Assembly: GCA_021776685.1 (NCBI GenBank) | Contig: JAJFFJ010000040.1 | Location: 1-64,000 of the forward strand | Length of the DNA stretch: 64,000 bases | Direction: 5' to 3' | Origin: Alphaproteobacteria bacterium | Lineage (GTDB): Bacteria > Pseudomonadota > Alphaproteobacteria > Bin65 | Part shown: positions 19,351 through 30,200 of the stretch, in pieces | How positions within the stretch are numbered: the stretch's first letter is position 1 | Layout of the letters: each line of letters starts with the position of its first letter | Made by a program: the position numbers and the translations under genes | The notes under the pieces: model-generated | The model's input: only the letters and a program-made list of their open reading frames with translations | Told to the model about the DNA's origin: nothing | The model's database searches: none

Positions 19351-20454
19351 GTGAGCGAGAGCATCCCGCCCAAATCAACACCCCTGACCGAGTTCAACCG
19401 GTCCCTCGGCGGTCGGATGGTGCCTTTCGCCGGCTATGAGATGCCCCTTCAGTTTGACGGCATCATGGCAGAGCACAATCACACCCGCAGCCAGGCTTCG
19501 CTTTTCGATGTGTCCCATATGGGCCAGATCAGGGTCACAGGCACAGACGCGGCGGCGGCAATGGAAACACTGGTGCCGGGCGAAATCTCCGCTCTGGGCG
19601 TGGGCCGCATGCGCTACACCCAGTTCACGAACCCACAGGGCGGAATCCTTGACGATCTGATGGTCACCCGGTTCGCGGACCACTTATTCGTGGTGGTCAA
19701 CGCCGCCGTCAAGGACGCTGACATCGCCCTGATGCGCGGTGCGCTGGGAACAGACAATGTCGACGTTCTTGAGGACCGGGCGCTGATGGCGTTGCAGGGG
19801 CCGGCAGCCGCTGCTGCACTCTCGAGCCTGGCGCCGGCAGCCAATGAGTTGAGCTTTATGGAGGCCGCTGCAATTGATGTGGGGGGCATCGATTGCCTGG
19901 TCAGCCGGTCCGGCTACACGGGCGAAGATGGCTACGAGATATCGGCCCCTTCGGTGCACGCGGCGTCCCTGGCGGAACAGCTGCTCGGGCACCCGCACGT
20001 CGCGCCAGCAGGGTTAGGCGCGCGGGATTCGCTGCGGCTTGAGGCAGGTTTGTGCCTCTACGGCCACGATATCGACGAAACCACCACGCCAATCGAAGCG
20101 GCGCTGGCCTGGTCCATCGGGAAGCGGCGCCGCGAAGAAGGCGGATTTCCCGGCGCTGAGACCATCCAGCAGCAGTTGCGTGACGGCGCAGCGTGCAAAA
20201 GAGTTGGTTTCTTGCCTGAGGGTCGGGCGCCCGCCCGGGAAGGCGCCGCGATTGAAAATCAGGATGGGCAGGAGATTGGGCAAATCACCAGCGGTGGATT
20301 TGGGCCAACTATCGGGGCGCCTGTTGCCATGGGCTACGTCGATGCAGCCTTTGCCCAGCTGGATACCGCGGTGAACCTGGTGGTGCGGGAAAAACGGCTG
20401 CCTGCGCGGGTAACGAAGATGCCCTTCGTGGCCCAGCGCTATCACAAATCATGA
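19351..20454 (+). CDS. gcvT: Glycine cleavage system T protein (aminomethyltransferase)
   Basis: GcvT transfers the methylene unit from the lipoyl arm of GcvH to tetrahydrofolate and releases ammonia. The N-terminal TPLTEFNRSLGGRMVPFAGYEMPLQ region, the folate-binding segment SLFDVSHMGQ and GYTGEDGYEI are typical. The GTG at 19351 is preferred (367 residues). An in-frame ATG at 19312 would add 13 residues that are not family-like. It is first in a riboswitch-controlled operon. Confidence 0.94.
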   Translation: MSESIPPKSTPLTEFNRSLGGRMVPFAGYEMPLQFDGIMAEHNHTRSQASLFDVSHMGQIRVTGTDAAAAMETLVPGEISALGVGRMRYTQFTNPQGGILDDLMVTRFADHLFVVVNAAVKDADIALMRGALGTDNVDVLEDRALMALQGPAAAAALSSLAPAANELSFMEAAAIDVGGIDCLVSRSGYTGEDGYEISAPSVHAASLAEQLLGHPHVAPAGLGARDSLRLEAGLCLYGHDIDETTTPIEAALAWSIGKRRREEGGFPGAETIQQQLRDGAACKRVGFLPEGRAPAREGAAIENQDGQEIGQITSGGFGPTIGAPVAMGYVDAAFAQLDTAVNLVVREKRLPARVTKMPFVAQRYHKS

Positions 20455-20478
20455 AATCAACTTCAAGGAGCGAGCTCG

Positions 20479-20859
20479 ATGAGCGGTAAAAAATTCAGTC
20501 AGGATCACGAATGGATCGAAATGGACGGGGACATCGGCACCGTGGGGATCTCCGACTACGCCCAGGAACAACTGGGAGAGATTGTGTTTGTGGAACTCCC
20601 TGAGGTTGGCGCCACCGTTGCGGCCAAGGGCCAGTTTGCAGTGGTCGAATCGGTCAAGGCAGCCAGCGAGATATATGCGCCGGCCGGCGGTGAAGTGGTT
20701 GAGGTCAATGGCGCGTTGGATGATGCGCCGGAAACCATCAATAGCGGCGCCGAAACAACTGGCTGGATCGCCAGGATCAGGGTGGCCGATCCCGGTGAAC
20801 TGGACGCTCTTTTGGACGATGCGGCTTATCGCGAATTTGTTTCGGGTTTGGAAGACTAG
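20479..20859 (+). CDS. gcvH: Glycine cleavage system H protein
   Basis: GcvH carries the lipoyl arm that shuttles the aminomethyl group between P, T and L proteins. The 126-residue protein has the lipoylated lysine in [12 protein letters not shown] near residue 60. GcvH is normally 125-130 residues. AAGGAGCGAG lies before the ATG. It sits 24 bp after gcvT. Confidence 0.97.
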   Translation: MSGKKFSQDHEWIEMDGDIGTVGISDYAQEQLGEIVFVELPEVGATVAAKGQFAVVESVKAASEIYAPAGGEVVEVNGALDDAPETINSGAETTGWIARIRVADPGELDALLDDAAYREFVSGLED

Positions 20860-20879
20860 TGCCCGGACGGGAGGGAGCT

Positions 20880-23741
20880 ATGGAACCGCATCGATTGTCC
20901 GATCTGGAAGCTCAGGATGAGTTCATCGGTCGGCATATCGGTCCGTCGGATGACGAGATCTTGCAGATGCTGTCGAAGATTGGGCAGTCTTCATTAGAGG
21001 ACCTGATCGATCAGGCGGTTCCTGACGTGATCCGCAGCAGGGACCCGATGGACCTGCCGGGACCGCGGACGGAAGCGGACGTCCAGGCAACCCTTCAGGA
21101 ATTCGCAGCGCAGAACAGTCCCCTCAAATCCTTCATTGGCATGGGCTATTACGGCACCATCACGCCGCCGGTGATCCGCCGCAACGTGCTGGAGAATCCA
21201 GGCTGGTACACCGCCTATACCCCTTACCAACCTGAGATTTCCCAAGGCCGTTTGGAGGCGCTGCTCAACTTTCAGACCATGGTGGCGGATCTGACCGGCC
21301 TGCCCATGGCCAACGCGTCGCTGCTTGATGAGGCGACGGCGGCGGCTGAGGCCATGACCCTATGCCGTCGGGTCGGCAAATCGAAGAGCGACGTGTTTTT
21401 CGTCTCTGATGCCTGTCATCCGCAAACCATCGATGTGTTGAAAACCCGCGCGGAGCCTCTGGGGATCGAACTTGTGATTGGCGATCACCGCCAGCCCCTC
21501 GCAGCCGAAGTCTTCGGCGCACTGGTGCAATATCCCGATACCTGGGGCGAAATTTACGACTACGCGGCGTTCGCAACTGCGATCCACGATCAAGGCGGCC
21601 TTGTAGTGGCGGCTGTGGATTTGCTGGCCTTGACGCTCATCGCGCCGCCGGGGTCCTGGGGCGCGGACGTGGCGGTGGGCAGCACCCAGCGCTTCGGGGT
21701 GCCAATGATGTTCGGCGGCCCCCATGCCGCCTATATGGCCACCAGTGACGCCTACAAGCGCAGTCTGCCGGGCCGACTGGTGGGGGTCTCGATCGACCGT
21801 CACGGACGAACCGCCTACCGCCTGGCGCTGCAGACCCGTGAGCAGCATATCCGGCGGGAGAAGGCGACCAGCAACATCTGCACGGCGCAGGTCCTTCTGG
21901 CGGTGATGGCGGGCCTCTATGGCGCCTGGCACGGGCCGGAAGGCCTGCAACGCATCGCGCTCAGGATAAAGGCCCTGGCGTCGGTGTTGAAAGACGCACT
22001 CACGGAAGCTGGGCTCGTCGTTGAAACCAGAGATCACTTCGACACCCTTGTGATTCATGCCGCGGGGCAAGGCGATGCAATTTGTGATCGGGCGGTCAGC
22101 GCCGGCTACAATTTGCGGCTGATAGATGAAGACCGGATAGGCGTGTCCCTGGATGAAACCGCAACCCGCGAGGATGTAGCGGCTCTTTGCGCGGCATTCG
22201 CGCCCGATATGGCCGACTGGCCGGAGATTGGAGACGAGGTGGCTGCGACGGCCACACGTCCTGTGGATTATCTGGACCATCCCGTCTTCCACCGGTATCG
22301 CTCGGAAACTGAAATGCTGCGCTACCTGAAACGGCTGGAAGACAAGGATATCGCGCTCAACCGGTCGATGATCCCGCTTGGGTCCTGCACCATGAAGCTG
22401 AATGCGGCGGCAGAAATGGAGCCGGTGAGCTGGCCGGCCTTTGCGAACATGCATCCTTTCGCGCCGGCGGACCAGACAGTGGGCTTTGTCGCGCTGATCC
22501 GGGCGCTCGAGGCGCAACTTTGCAAGATTACCGGATTTGACGCGGTAACGGTGCAGCCGAACGCGGGGTCACAGGGCGAATATGCCGGCCTGTTGGCAAT
22601 CCGCGCCTGGCATCACAGCCGTGGCGACGCGGGCCGCGACATTTGCCTGATACCCAGCTCCGCGCACGGCACCAATCCCGCAAGCGCCGTGATGGCCGGC
22701 ATGCGGGTGGTGGTGGTGGGCTGTGATACGGACGGCAACATTGACGTGGGTGACCTGCGCGCCAAAGCGGAGCAGCACGCCGCCGAGCTGGCGGCCCTGA
22801 TGGTGACCTACCCATCCACCCATGGCGTCTTCGAGGAGGCGATTGTCGATATTTGCCAAATCGTCCACGATCATGGCGGCCAAGTCTACATGGATGGCGC
22901 CAACCTCAATGCCCTGGTGGGAATCGCCAAACCCGGGCAGTTCGGACCCGATGTCGCCCACCTAAATCTGCACAAGACCTTCTGCATTCCGCATGGCGGT
23001 GGTGGGCCCGGTGTCGGACCCATCGGCGTCGGCGCACATCTGGCGCCGTTTCTTCCCGGCCATTCGGTCCGTCCTGAATGTGGTGGCGACCAGGCGATCG
23101 GCCCGGTTTCGGCTGCGCCCTGGGGCAGCGCCGGGATCCTGGCGATATCCTGGGCCTATATCCTTATGATGGGCGCCCAAGGTCTGACCCGCTCAACCCA
23201 GGTGGCGATCCTCAACGCAAACTATGTGGCGGCGCAGCTGCGAGATCATTTCCCGGTGCTCTACACCGGCCCGGGAGGGCTGGTGGCCCATGAATGCATC
23301 ATCGATCTCCGGCACCTGAAGGATGTGGTATCGGTCGATGATGTCGCCAAGCGGCTGATGGATTATGGCTTCCACGCGCCAACCATGTCCTTCCCGGTTG
23401 CCGGCACGCTGATGATCGAGCCAACGGAAAGCGAATCGATGGAGGAGCTGAACCGCTTCTGCGGCGCCATGATCGCCATCCGGGAGGAGATTCGGGCGAT
23501 CGAAACCGGCAGTCAGCCCGCCGACGACAATCCGCTGGTGAACGCACCCCACACAGCCGAAGACCTGCTCGCTGATACCTGGTCTCACCCCTACAGCCGG
23601 GAAAAGGCCGCATTTCCCACAGCAATCTTGCGTTCTGATAAATATTGGCCTCCTATCGCGCGTATAGACAATGCGTACGGAGACAGACATCTGGTGTGCG
23701 CCTGTCCACCGTTGGAGGCCTATGAGAATGCCGCGGAATAA
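20880..23741 (+). CDS. gcvP: Glycine dehydrogenase (decarboxylating), P protein
   Basis: GcvP is the PLP enzyme that decarboxylates glycine and loads the remnant on GcvH. This is the full-length single-chain form of 953 residues, not the split P1/P2 form. The PLP lysine is in [18 protein letters not shown] in the C-terminal half. The N-terminal F-I-G-R-H-I-G-P motif is present. The ATG at 20880, behind GGGAGGGA, is preferred over a GTG overlapping the gcvH stop. The last 20 bp overlap the next gene. Confidence 0.97.
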   Translation: MEPHRLSDLEAQDEFIGRHIGPSDDEILQMLSKIGQSSLEDLIDQAVPDVIRSRDPMDLPGPRTEADVQATLQEFAAQNSPLKSFIGMGYYGTITPPVIRRNVLENPGWYTAYTPYQPEISQGRLEALLNFQTMVADLTGLPMANASLLDEATAAAEAMTLCRRVGKSKSDVFFVSDACHPQTIDVLKTRAEPLGIELVIGDHRQPLAAEVFGALVQYPDTWGEIYDYAAFATAIHDQGGLVVAAVDLLALTLIAPPGSWGADVAVGSTQRFGVPMMFGGPHAAYMATSDAYKRSLPGRLVGVSIDRHGRTAYRLALQTREQHIRREKATSNICTAQVLLAVMAGLYGAWHGPEGLQRIALRIKALASVLKDALTEAGLVVETRDHFDTLVIHAAGQGDAICDRAVSAGYNLRLIDEDRIGVSLDETATREDVAALCAAFAPDMADWPEIGDEVAATATRPVDYLDHPVFHRYRSETEMLRYLKRLEDKDIALNRSMIPLGSCTMKLNAAAEMEPVSWPAFANMHPFAPADQTVGFVALIRALEAQLCKITGFDAVTVQPNAGSQGEYAGLLAIRAWHHSRGDAGRDICLIPSSAHGTNPASAVMAGMRVVVVGCDTDGNIDVGDLRAKAEQHAAELAALMVTYPSTHGVFEEAIVDICQIVHDHGGQVYMDGANLNALVGIAKPGQFGPDVAHLNLHKTFCIPHGGGGPGVGPIGVGAHLAPFLPGHSVRPECGGDQAIGPVSAAPWGSAGILAISWAYILMMGAQGLTRSTQVAILNANYVAAQLRDHFPVLYTGPGGLVAHECIIDLRHLKDVVSVDDVAKRLMDYGFHAPTMSFPVAGTLMIEPTESESMEELNRFCGAMIAIREEIRAIETGSQPADDNPLVNAPHTAEDLLADTWSHPYSREKAAFPTAILRSDKYWPPIARIDNAYGDRHLVCACPPLEAYENAAE

Positions 23742-24465
23742 CTGGTTTCTGATCATCGCAGCGCTGTTTGCGCTGGCCGTCGGTGGCGCTGCCGGTGCGG
23801 CGGAAGATGGCGGTGATTTCTATGATGGTCAGGACGCCTACCGCGCCTACGACTATGACAAGGCCTTCGCGACATGGAAGCCGCTGGCGGCCCGTGGCAA
23901 CCTCCGCGCCCAGTATTGGCTGGCGCAGCTCTACTACTTCGGTCAGGGCGCTGAGAAAGACGATAAACTGGCAGCACAGTGGTATGAGCGGGCCGCGCGG
24001 CGTGGCCATCTGGTGGCAATGTTCAAGCTCGCCAACCTGTATGCCCGCGGCGACGGCGTTCCCTACAGCGAACGCAAGGTAATCTACTGGTACACCCGCG
24101 CCGCCAACCGGGGGCATCTGAAATCAGCGCTGAGACTCGCCAGCTATTACACCCGCGGCGCTTACGTGACCCAGCATGAGGGCAAGGCCCGCTTTTGGTA
24201 TCGGCGGGCGGCGATGATGGGGTCCCGCCACGGGGTCATGAACCTGGCCAAGAACCTCATGTCGAGTAACCACATTCCCCGGGACTATCGTCGCGCTTAC
24301 ACATGGTTGCTGATCGCGGAAGCAAAGCGACTGCTCAACGCCCGCAAATATCGCTTGTCGCTGACCAAGCACTTCCAGGGTGACGAAATCATCCGGGCGC
24401 GCAAATGGGCGAAAAACTTTCTGACCAAGGGCAAGCTACCCCCCCGCCTGAAAAGCGAATGGTAA
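23722..24465 (+). CDS. Secreted Sel1-repeat protein
   Basis: This 247-residue protein begins with a signal peptide (cleavage after AGA, near residue 26) and then has four Sel1-like repeats of about 36 residues, for example the A-x2-G-x5[12 protein letters not shown] pattern. Such proteins act as periplasmic scaffolds. The start at 23722, behind GGAGG, lies inside the gcvP end in another frame, so translation is probably coupled to gcvP. A functional link to glycine cleavage is not apparent. A terminator follows. Confidence 0.82.
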   Translation: MRMPRNNWFLIIAALFALAVGGAAGAAEDGGDFYDGQDAYRAYDYDKAFATWKPLAARGNLRAQYWLAQLYYFGQGAEKDDKLAAQWYERAARRGHLVAMFKLANLYARGDGVPYSERKVIYWYTRAANRGHLKSALRLASYYTRGAYVTQHEGKARFWYRRAAMMGSRHGVMNLAKNLMSSNHIPRDYRRAYTWLLIAEAKRLLNARKYRLSLTKHFQGDEIIRARKWAKNFLTKGKLPPRLKSEW

Positions 24466-24492
24466 TCAGGGTCAGCTGTCGCTGAAACAAAA

Positions 24493-24520
24493 GGGGCGCC
24501 ACATCGGGCGCCCCTTTTTT
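24493..24520. terminator. Bidirectional rho-independent terminator
   Basis: GGGGCGCC and GGCGCCCC pair perfectly around ACATCG and are followed by TTTTTT on the plus strand. On the minus strand the hairpin is followed by TTTTGTTT. It separates the gcv/Sel1 operon from the convergent ATP synthase operon. Confidence 0.9.
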
Positions 24521-24537
24521 AATTGACGTGCCGCGGG

Positions 24538-25029
24538 CTAGTTCAGATGGCCCGGGAGGCTATCGATGGTCTGGTCGATCAGGGATTGCGCAGCGGCATC
24601 GTCCAACTTGGTGCTGATCAGGCTGGCAGTCGCCAGAAGGGCCACCTCGCTGGCAATATTACGCACATCGGCAATTGCCTGAGCTTCGGCCTGGGCGATG
24701 CGGTCCCGGGCTTGTTGTTCCCGTCGGGCCAGCGAGGCCTTCAGGTCGTCTTCCGCCCTGGCGCGAACCCGCTCCGCCTCTTCCTCAGCATGCTTCAACA
24801 TCTGCTGGGCTTCATCGGCCGCGTCGCGTTGCTTGCGCTGATACTCGGCAAGAAGCGCCTGTGCTTCATCCCTCAGCTTGCGCGCCTCGTCGATCTCATT
24901 GCTGATTGTCGCCGCGCGTTTGTCGAGGGCCGCCGTCAACGGCGTCCACCCTTTCCAGAGCGCGAACAGCATGAAGATAATGAAAGCGACGAGAACCCAT
25001 GTTTCAGGGGTTTGCAGGAACTTCTCCAT
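24538..25029 (-). CDS. atpF: ATP synthase F0 subunit b
   Basis: This 163-residue subunit has an N-terminal membrane helix (about 8-27) and a long charged coiled coil (30-140) that forms half of the peripheral stalk. It is the second of two b-type genes. The b and b' pair is usual for alphaproteobacteria and phototrophs. It is the last gene of the F0 operon, two bp after b'. Confidence 0.93.
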   Translation of the reverse strand: MEKFLQTPETWVLVAFIIFMLFALWKGWTPLTAALDKRAATISNEIDEARKLRDEAQALLAEYQRKQRDAADEAQQMLKHAEEEAERVRARAEDDLKASLARREQQARDRIAQAEAQAIADVRNIASEVALLATASLISTKLDDAAAQSLIDQTIDSLPGHLN

Positions 25030-25031
25030 GG

Positions 25032-25628
25032 CTATCCCCTTTGCTGCAGCACGGTGGCGACCGCCGAATCCGCATCCGCGCGTGAAACATCAGCCCCCAG
25101 CAGCTTCGCAGCAGCAGTCTGGGCCAGTTCGCCGGCGACCTGATTGACGTTGGCGACGGCCTCGGCGCGCGCCTTGTTGATGCGCTCCTCCGCTTCGCCA
25201 ATCATCGTGTTGACCTGACCACCAAGGCGATCCAGTTCCCGGATCGCGCGTTCCTGCGAGTCATTTGCGGTCTTCCGGATGATCGCCTGGGCATCCGAGC
25301 GGGCTTTCGCCACAGCCTCTTCATAGTCGGCCAGCACGCGTTCGGCTTCGTCGCGCAAGGTGCGCGCTTCTTCCAGGTCCCCTTCAATGCGCTGACGACG
25401 CGCATCCAGAACCTGGCCAATCTTTGGCAGCGCCACCTTCCAGCAGATCAGCAGGAAGAGAATAAATGTGATCGCCAGCCAGAAGATCTGCGAAGCAAAG
25501 GAAGACGGGTCGAGCTGTGGCATGCCGCCAGTCTCGGCTTTCTTGGCGCCTTCTGCTGCGGCTGCCAGGGAGGGCATGGCGATTGCCATGACGCCGCCGG
25601 CCGCCCAGCCATGGATCGGCTTCAACAT
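25032..25628 (-). CDS. atpG: ATP synthase F0 subunit b'
   Basis: This 198-residue paralogue of subunit b carries an Ala-rich N-terminal extension, a membrane helix at about 55-75, and a coiled coil to the C-terminus. Together with subunit b it forms the heterodimeric stator stalk. The ATG at 25628 with AGGAG upstream is chosen; the frame is open further up to 25700 but begins inside the gap after atpE. Confidence 0.92.
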   Translation of the reverse strand: MLKPIHGWAAGGVMAIAMPSLAAAAEGAKKAETGGMPQLDPSSFASQIFWLAITFILFLLICWKVALPKIGQVLDARRQRIEGDLEEARTLRDEAERVLADYEEAVAKARSDAQAIIRKTANDSQERAIRELDRLGGQVNTMIGEAEERINKARAEAVANVNQVAGELAQTAAAKLLGADVSRADADSAVATVLQQRG

Positions 25629-25671
25629 CTGTCTACTCCTGCGGGCCCAGGGGCCCATCGCCTGAGCGGCG

Positions 25672-25899
25672 CTAAAATACGAAGAGCAACAGGAGCGCAA
25701 CGATCAGCGCGAACAGAGCCAGCGCTTCAACCAGGGCAAAGCCCAGGAACAGCTCGGTCCGGACGTCGTCCTTGGCCGACGGGTTGCGGCCGATGGCCTG
25801 AATGTATGCGGCAAACACGTTGCCAATGCCGATGCCCGAGCCGATCACGCCGATCACGGCGAGGCCAGCGCCGATGAGTTTGGCAGCACTTGCGTCCAT
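25672..25899 (-). CDS. atpE: ATP synthase F0 subunit c
   Basis: Subunit c (75 residues) forms the proton-driven rotor ring. It has two transmembrane helices joined by the polar RNPSAKDD loop. The proton-binding glutamate is in GFALVEALALFA on helix 2. The Gly-rich packing motif GSGIGIGN is on helix 1. The glutamate setting is of the H+ type with no Na+ signature evident. Confidence 0.97.
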   Translation of the reverse strand: MDASAAKLIGAGLAVIGVIGSGIGIGNVFAAYIQAIGRNPSAKDDVRTELFLGFALVEALALFALIVALLLLFVF

Positions 25900-25963
25900 A
25901 GTGGAATTCCTTCCTTGTTAAGCAGTTCGTCGTTGTTGACGCCCGTCCGGCTGGATCTGCCGG

Positions 25964-26701
25964 TCAGTGCATGTGCAAGGCGTCGTTGATGTAAAGACAG
26001 GTCAGGATCGCGAACACGTAAGCTTGTAGAAACGCGATCAGGATTTCGAGGGCGGTCAGCGCCGTGATCAGCGCCAGGGGCAGAATGCCGCCAACGGCGA
26101 AAGTGACGGCGCCCAGGCCAAAGACGAAGCCGGCAATCACTTTGATCAGGGTATGGCCCGCCAGCATATTGGCGAACAAACGGACGGACAGGCTGATCGG
26201 GCGCGAGAGGTAGGAAATGACCTCGATCGGCACCAACAGCAATAGCATGGGTCCGGGCACGCCCGGCGGCACGAAGAACTTGAAAAAATGCAAGCCATGT
26301 TTGGCAAAGCCAAGGATCGTGACGCCGACAAACACGACCATCGCAAGCGCCAGAGTGACGATGATGTGGCTGGTGAACGTGAACGCGTAGGGGATCATAC
26401 CCAGCATGTTGCCGAGCAAAATGAAGACGAACAGGGAGAAGATGAAGGGGAAATACTTTCGTCCTTCACTCCCGATGGTATCTCGTATCAGGTTGCCGAC
26501 GAATTCGTACATGAGCTCAGCGATACTCTGCATGCGCCCAGGAATTACAGCCGCGCGGCTCATGCCCAGGATCAGAATGCCCGAACCCAACACCAATGCG
26601 ATCGTCATGAACAGCGACGAGTTGGTATAGGACAGGTCCAGGCTGCCGGCCTGGATATCAATCAGCGGCTTGATCTTGAACTGTTCGAGCGGACTTGCCA
26701 T
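25964..26701 (-). CDS. atpB: ATP synthase F0 subunit a
   Basis: Subunit a (245 residues) provides the proton half-channels. The critical arginine is in SLSVRLFANMLAGH, followed by the conserved helix with E/Q (ALEILIAFLQAYVFAILT). Five to six transmembrane helices are evident. It lies 6 bp after atpI and 64 bp before atpE. Confidence 0.97.
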   Translation of the reverse strand: MASPLEQFKIKPLIDIQAGSLDLSYTNSSLFMTIALVLGSGILILGMSRAAVIPGRMQSIAELMYEFVGNLIRDTIGSEGRKYFPFIFSLFVFILLGNMLGMIPYAFTFTSHIIVTLALAMVVFVGVTILGFAKHGLHFFKFFVPPGVPGPMLLLLVPIEVISYLSRPISLSVRLFANMLAGHTLIKVIAGFVFGLGAVTFAVGGILPLALITALTALEILIAFLQAYVFAILTCLYINDALHMH

Positions 26702-26707
26702 CCGTTC

Positions 26708-27079
26708 CTATCCCTTCGGTCCGCGGGCGCCGTCATCCGGCTTATCGCCCGCGTCTTCCTTCTGCTGATACCCGACCGCATAACCTTGCCCGGTCAGCGT
26801 GCGGTAAACATTCATGAACCCGGCGACGAAGCCCAGAAGCAGGAACAGGATCAGAAACAGCGGCAACGTGCCGAGCCAATAATCCAGTCCGTATCCTATC
26901 GCGACGCCCAGTGCCGTTCCGGCGACGATATCGAGCGCAATCCGAAACGCGAGACCGACGCCGCTTCTGGCTATTCGCCGTTCTTCATTCCCCTGTACCC
27001 GGCTTTCATGCCGGTCCGAAACCCGACGAAGCCGGGAATCTAGATCTTCGAGAGACTTCCGAGACTTGTCGTCGGCCAT
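26708..27079 (-). CDS. atpI: ATP synthase-associated protein AtpI
   Basis: AtpI assists assembly of the c-ring and possibly Mg2+ handling. This 123-residue protein has a charged N-terminus, two transmembrane helices (about 48-70 and 76-98) with the AtpI-like GYGLDYWLGT loop, and a charged C-terminus. The start at 27079 (MADDKSRKS) is preferred; upstream in-frame ATGs at 27085 and 27145 are possible. It is the first gene of the operon. Confidence 0.87.
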   Translation of the reverse strand: MADDKSRKSLEDLDSRLRRVSDRHESRVQGNEERRIARSGVGLAFRIALDIVAGTALGVAIGYGLDYWLGTLPLFLILFLLLGFVAGFMNVYRTLTGQGYAVGYQQKEDAGDKPDDGARGPKG

Positions 27080-27204
27080 TGGCATTGCCACCCTGGACAG
27101 GTCGCCAACGCCGCCGGCCCCGTCCGTCCTGTGGATTGGCCGCAAAACGGGTGCGGAATTCGTCGCGAAGGTACTGATGTGGGCTGGAAGGTGTCAAGCA
27201 ACCG

Positions 27205-27255
27205 CCCCGGTTAGAGACGTGCGATGCAATGCCGCATTTTCCCAGAAAACCGGGG
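27205..27255. repeat. 8-bp inverted repeat upstream of atpI
   Basis: CCCCGGTT and AACCGGGG are exact inverse copies separated by 35 bp, in the 203-bp gap between atpI and smc. It could be a long-loop structure in the atp leader, a protein site, or chance in GC-rich DNA. No T run follows, so it is not a simple terminator. Confidence 0.35.
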
Positions 27256-27282
27256 AAATTGGCGATATGCGCCGGTGCTGCG

Positions 27283-30200
27283 TCAGGCCGTCGCGCGCAA
27301 CTCTACGGCTTCTTCAAGATCGACGGACACGAGTTGGGAAACTCCGCGCTCCGCCATGGTCACGCCATAGAGCCTGTCGACCCGCGCCATTGTCATCCGG
27401 TGATGGGTAACGACCAGGAAACGGGTATCCGTTCGTTCGGCGATTTCTTGGACCAAGGTGCAGAAGCGGTCGACGTTGCTGTCATCCAGCGGGGCATCGA
27501 CCTCGTCCAGAACACAGATTGGCGCCGGGTTCGTCAGGAACACCGCAAACAGGAGGGACAGAGCCGTCAGCGCCTGCTCGCCGCCGGAAAGCAGGCTCAG
27601 GTGTTGCAGCTTCTTGCCTGGGGGACTCGCCAGGATCTCGATGCCGGCGTTCAGTGGGTCGTCCATGTCGGTCAGTTGCAGGTGGGCGCTGCCGCCGCCA
27701 AACAAGCGGGTGAACAGGTCCTGAAAATGGTCGTTGACCTTGTTGAACGAGACGAGAAGCCGTTGCTTGCCTTCTCGGTTCAGGTCGGCGATGGCTCGGC
27801 GGAATTTCTCGATCGCGTTGAGCAGGTCTTCCCGCTCGGTGGTGTAGGTGTCGATCTGCTCCTGCAACTCTTCCGCTTCCTGCTCGGCGCGCAGATTGAC
27901 CGGGCCCATATTCTCGCGCTCGCGCAGCAGGCGCTCCAGCTTGCGCTCCATGTCGTCTAGCGCGGGAAGATCCGTCCCGGGTTTGTGTTCGGCCACATCC
28001 AGCGTGTCTTCCGGGGCGCAGTCGAGCTTCTCTTTGACCTGCTCTATGACGGTGGCCAGTGCCTGTTCCGCCTGGGCCACGGCGCCTTCACAGCGGCCCT
28101 TCTCTTCGCGCATGTCTGCGAGCCGGCCTTCTGCGGCACGCAGGGTTTCGTCGCATGCCTTCAGCGTGTTCTCGCCGAGTGCGAGCGCGTCAGCCGCATC
28201 TTGCCGGCGGGCTTCCGCTTCCGACACCTGAGTCAGCAGCGCCTGCCGGCGCGCCGTGATTTCCCCGGGCATGGCGTCCAGTGCGGCGAGTTCTTCTGTG
28301 GTTCGGGTGCGCCGCTCGGCCAATTGGTCGATATGGGATTGCCCGTTCGTGCTGCGCCGCTGCCAGTCTGCGACCTCGGTCGAAATCGCCGCCAATCGGT
28401 GATTGCGGCCCTGCGCCTCGGCCACAAGCCGGTTTTGAACCTGCTGGGCGTCGCCCAGATCGGTGCGGCGTTGGGCGAGATCATCCCGGGCCTGCGACAG
28501 CTGCTGGCGTTCCGATTCGCCTGACGCGAGCGCAGCACGCTCAATCCGGGCCTCGCCAAGCTTGGTCTCGGCCTCCGATTTTTCGGTGCCCAATCGGGCC
28601 ACCGCGGCCTCAAGGATCTTCAGGCGTGAGCGCTGCTCGGCGGCGGCACGGGTCGCCTGATCCAGCCGCTCTCGCGTCTGGCTCAAATTTACCAGCTCGC
28701 CCCGCAGGGCAGTGGCTTGCGCTCGAGCGGATTCTGTTGCGGTCTCCGCGGTTTGCCTCGCTGCGGCATGGGCGGTCGCTGTTTCCTCGAGCCGGGTATT
28801 CGCTGCGGACAGTTCCCGCATCGCGTCCTGCAGCCGGTTGCGCTGGCGCAGGCGGGTCTCCGCAGCGGTTTGCGCGCCAGGCTTCAGATGCAGGCCGTCC
28901 CAGCGCCACATCTCGCCGGTTTTGCTCACCAGCCGTTGTCCCTGGCGCAGCTGACCGGCGAGCATCTGCAGGTCGGCGCCATCCGGCGCCACTGCAATCT
29001 GACCGAGCCGGCGGTGGAGCTGGGTCGGCGCGCGCACCACTGTACTGAGCGCCTGGCAACCTGCGGGCAGGTCCGGCGCGTCGAGCAACTGCGTACCTTG
29101 CCATGCGCCGGGCGCAGCAGGATCGGTGGAATAATCCAGGTCGTCGCCCAGGGCAGCGCCGAGCGCGGCCTCGTAACCGGGCGTCACCGACACATCGCCT
29201 AGAACAGCGGCATATTCCTCTTCGCCGGGACGAATGATGACGGCTTCCAGCGCATCAATCTCTGCCGCGAGGCGGGTGACATCTTCTTCGACCGCCGTTT
29301 TTTTGCGGGTTGCTTCGGCTTCCACGGTTTCTGCGGCGGCTTTGGCGTCGTCGGCATGGTCGGCCGCAGCTTGTGCTGCGGTGACGGCGGCTTCGGCCCG
29401 TTCCACTGCTTCTTGCGCGGCATCCGCCTCCACGGTGACGGGCTGGTCCTTCAAACTGACCGCTTCTTCCGCCGCCTCTTCCGACTGCCGGGTGGCAAGG
29501 GCGATACGTTGATCGAGCTCGCCAATCCGGCGGTCGAGGTCGGAGCGTCGGGCCTCTTCTGCGGCGACCTTGTGGGTCATCTGGGCGAAGCCCTGCTCAA
29601 GCGTCTGCACTTCATCCAGCAAGGACGAGACCTGGAGGTCGGCTTCCGCGCGGGCGTCCGCATCTCCTGCCTGGGCGTCGTTCAATTGCGCGGCTTCTTG
29701 TTCAAGGCGGTTCTGCGCCGCCTGGGCTTCCTCCAGGAAGGATCGTTCGCGGGTCAAATCGCCGTCGATCTGGGAAAGTGCGCTCTGGTATTCGGCCTGG
29801 CGCGCCTTGATGCGGTTTTCTTCCGCTTCCAGCGATTCGCGCTCAACGATCAGGCGTTGCAGGGCTGCTGCGGCCTCCGCTTCTTTCGTCCGCAGGTCCG
29901 GCAAAACGCCAGCCGCTTCCGCCTGTGCGGTCGCTGCTTGCGCGGCCGCCGACGTGAACTCGGCGACCTGGGAAGCATTTTCCCGCAGCGCGGTCTGGGC
30001 GGCATCCAGTGCAGCAAGCGTCGCAGCCCAGCGCAGGTGTAGAACCATCGCCTCGGCCCGCCGGACGTGTCCGCTCAAATTCTTGTAGCGGGTGGCCTGA
30101 CGCGCCTGGCGTTTCAGGTTTTGCATCTGGCCTTCAAGGGCGACGATGACATCTTCCAGCCGCTCGAGATTGGTCTCCGCCGCCTTCAAACGCAATTCCG

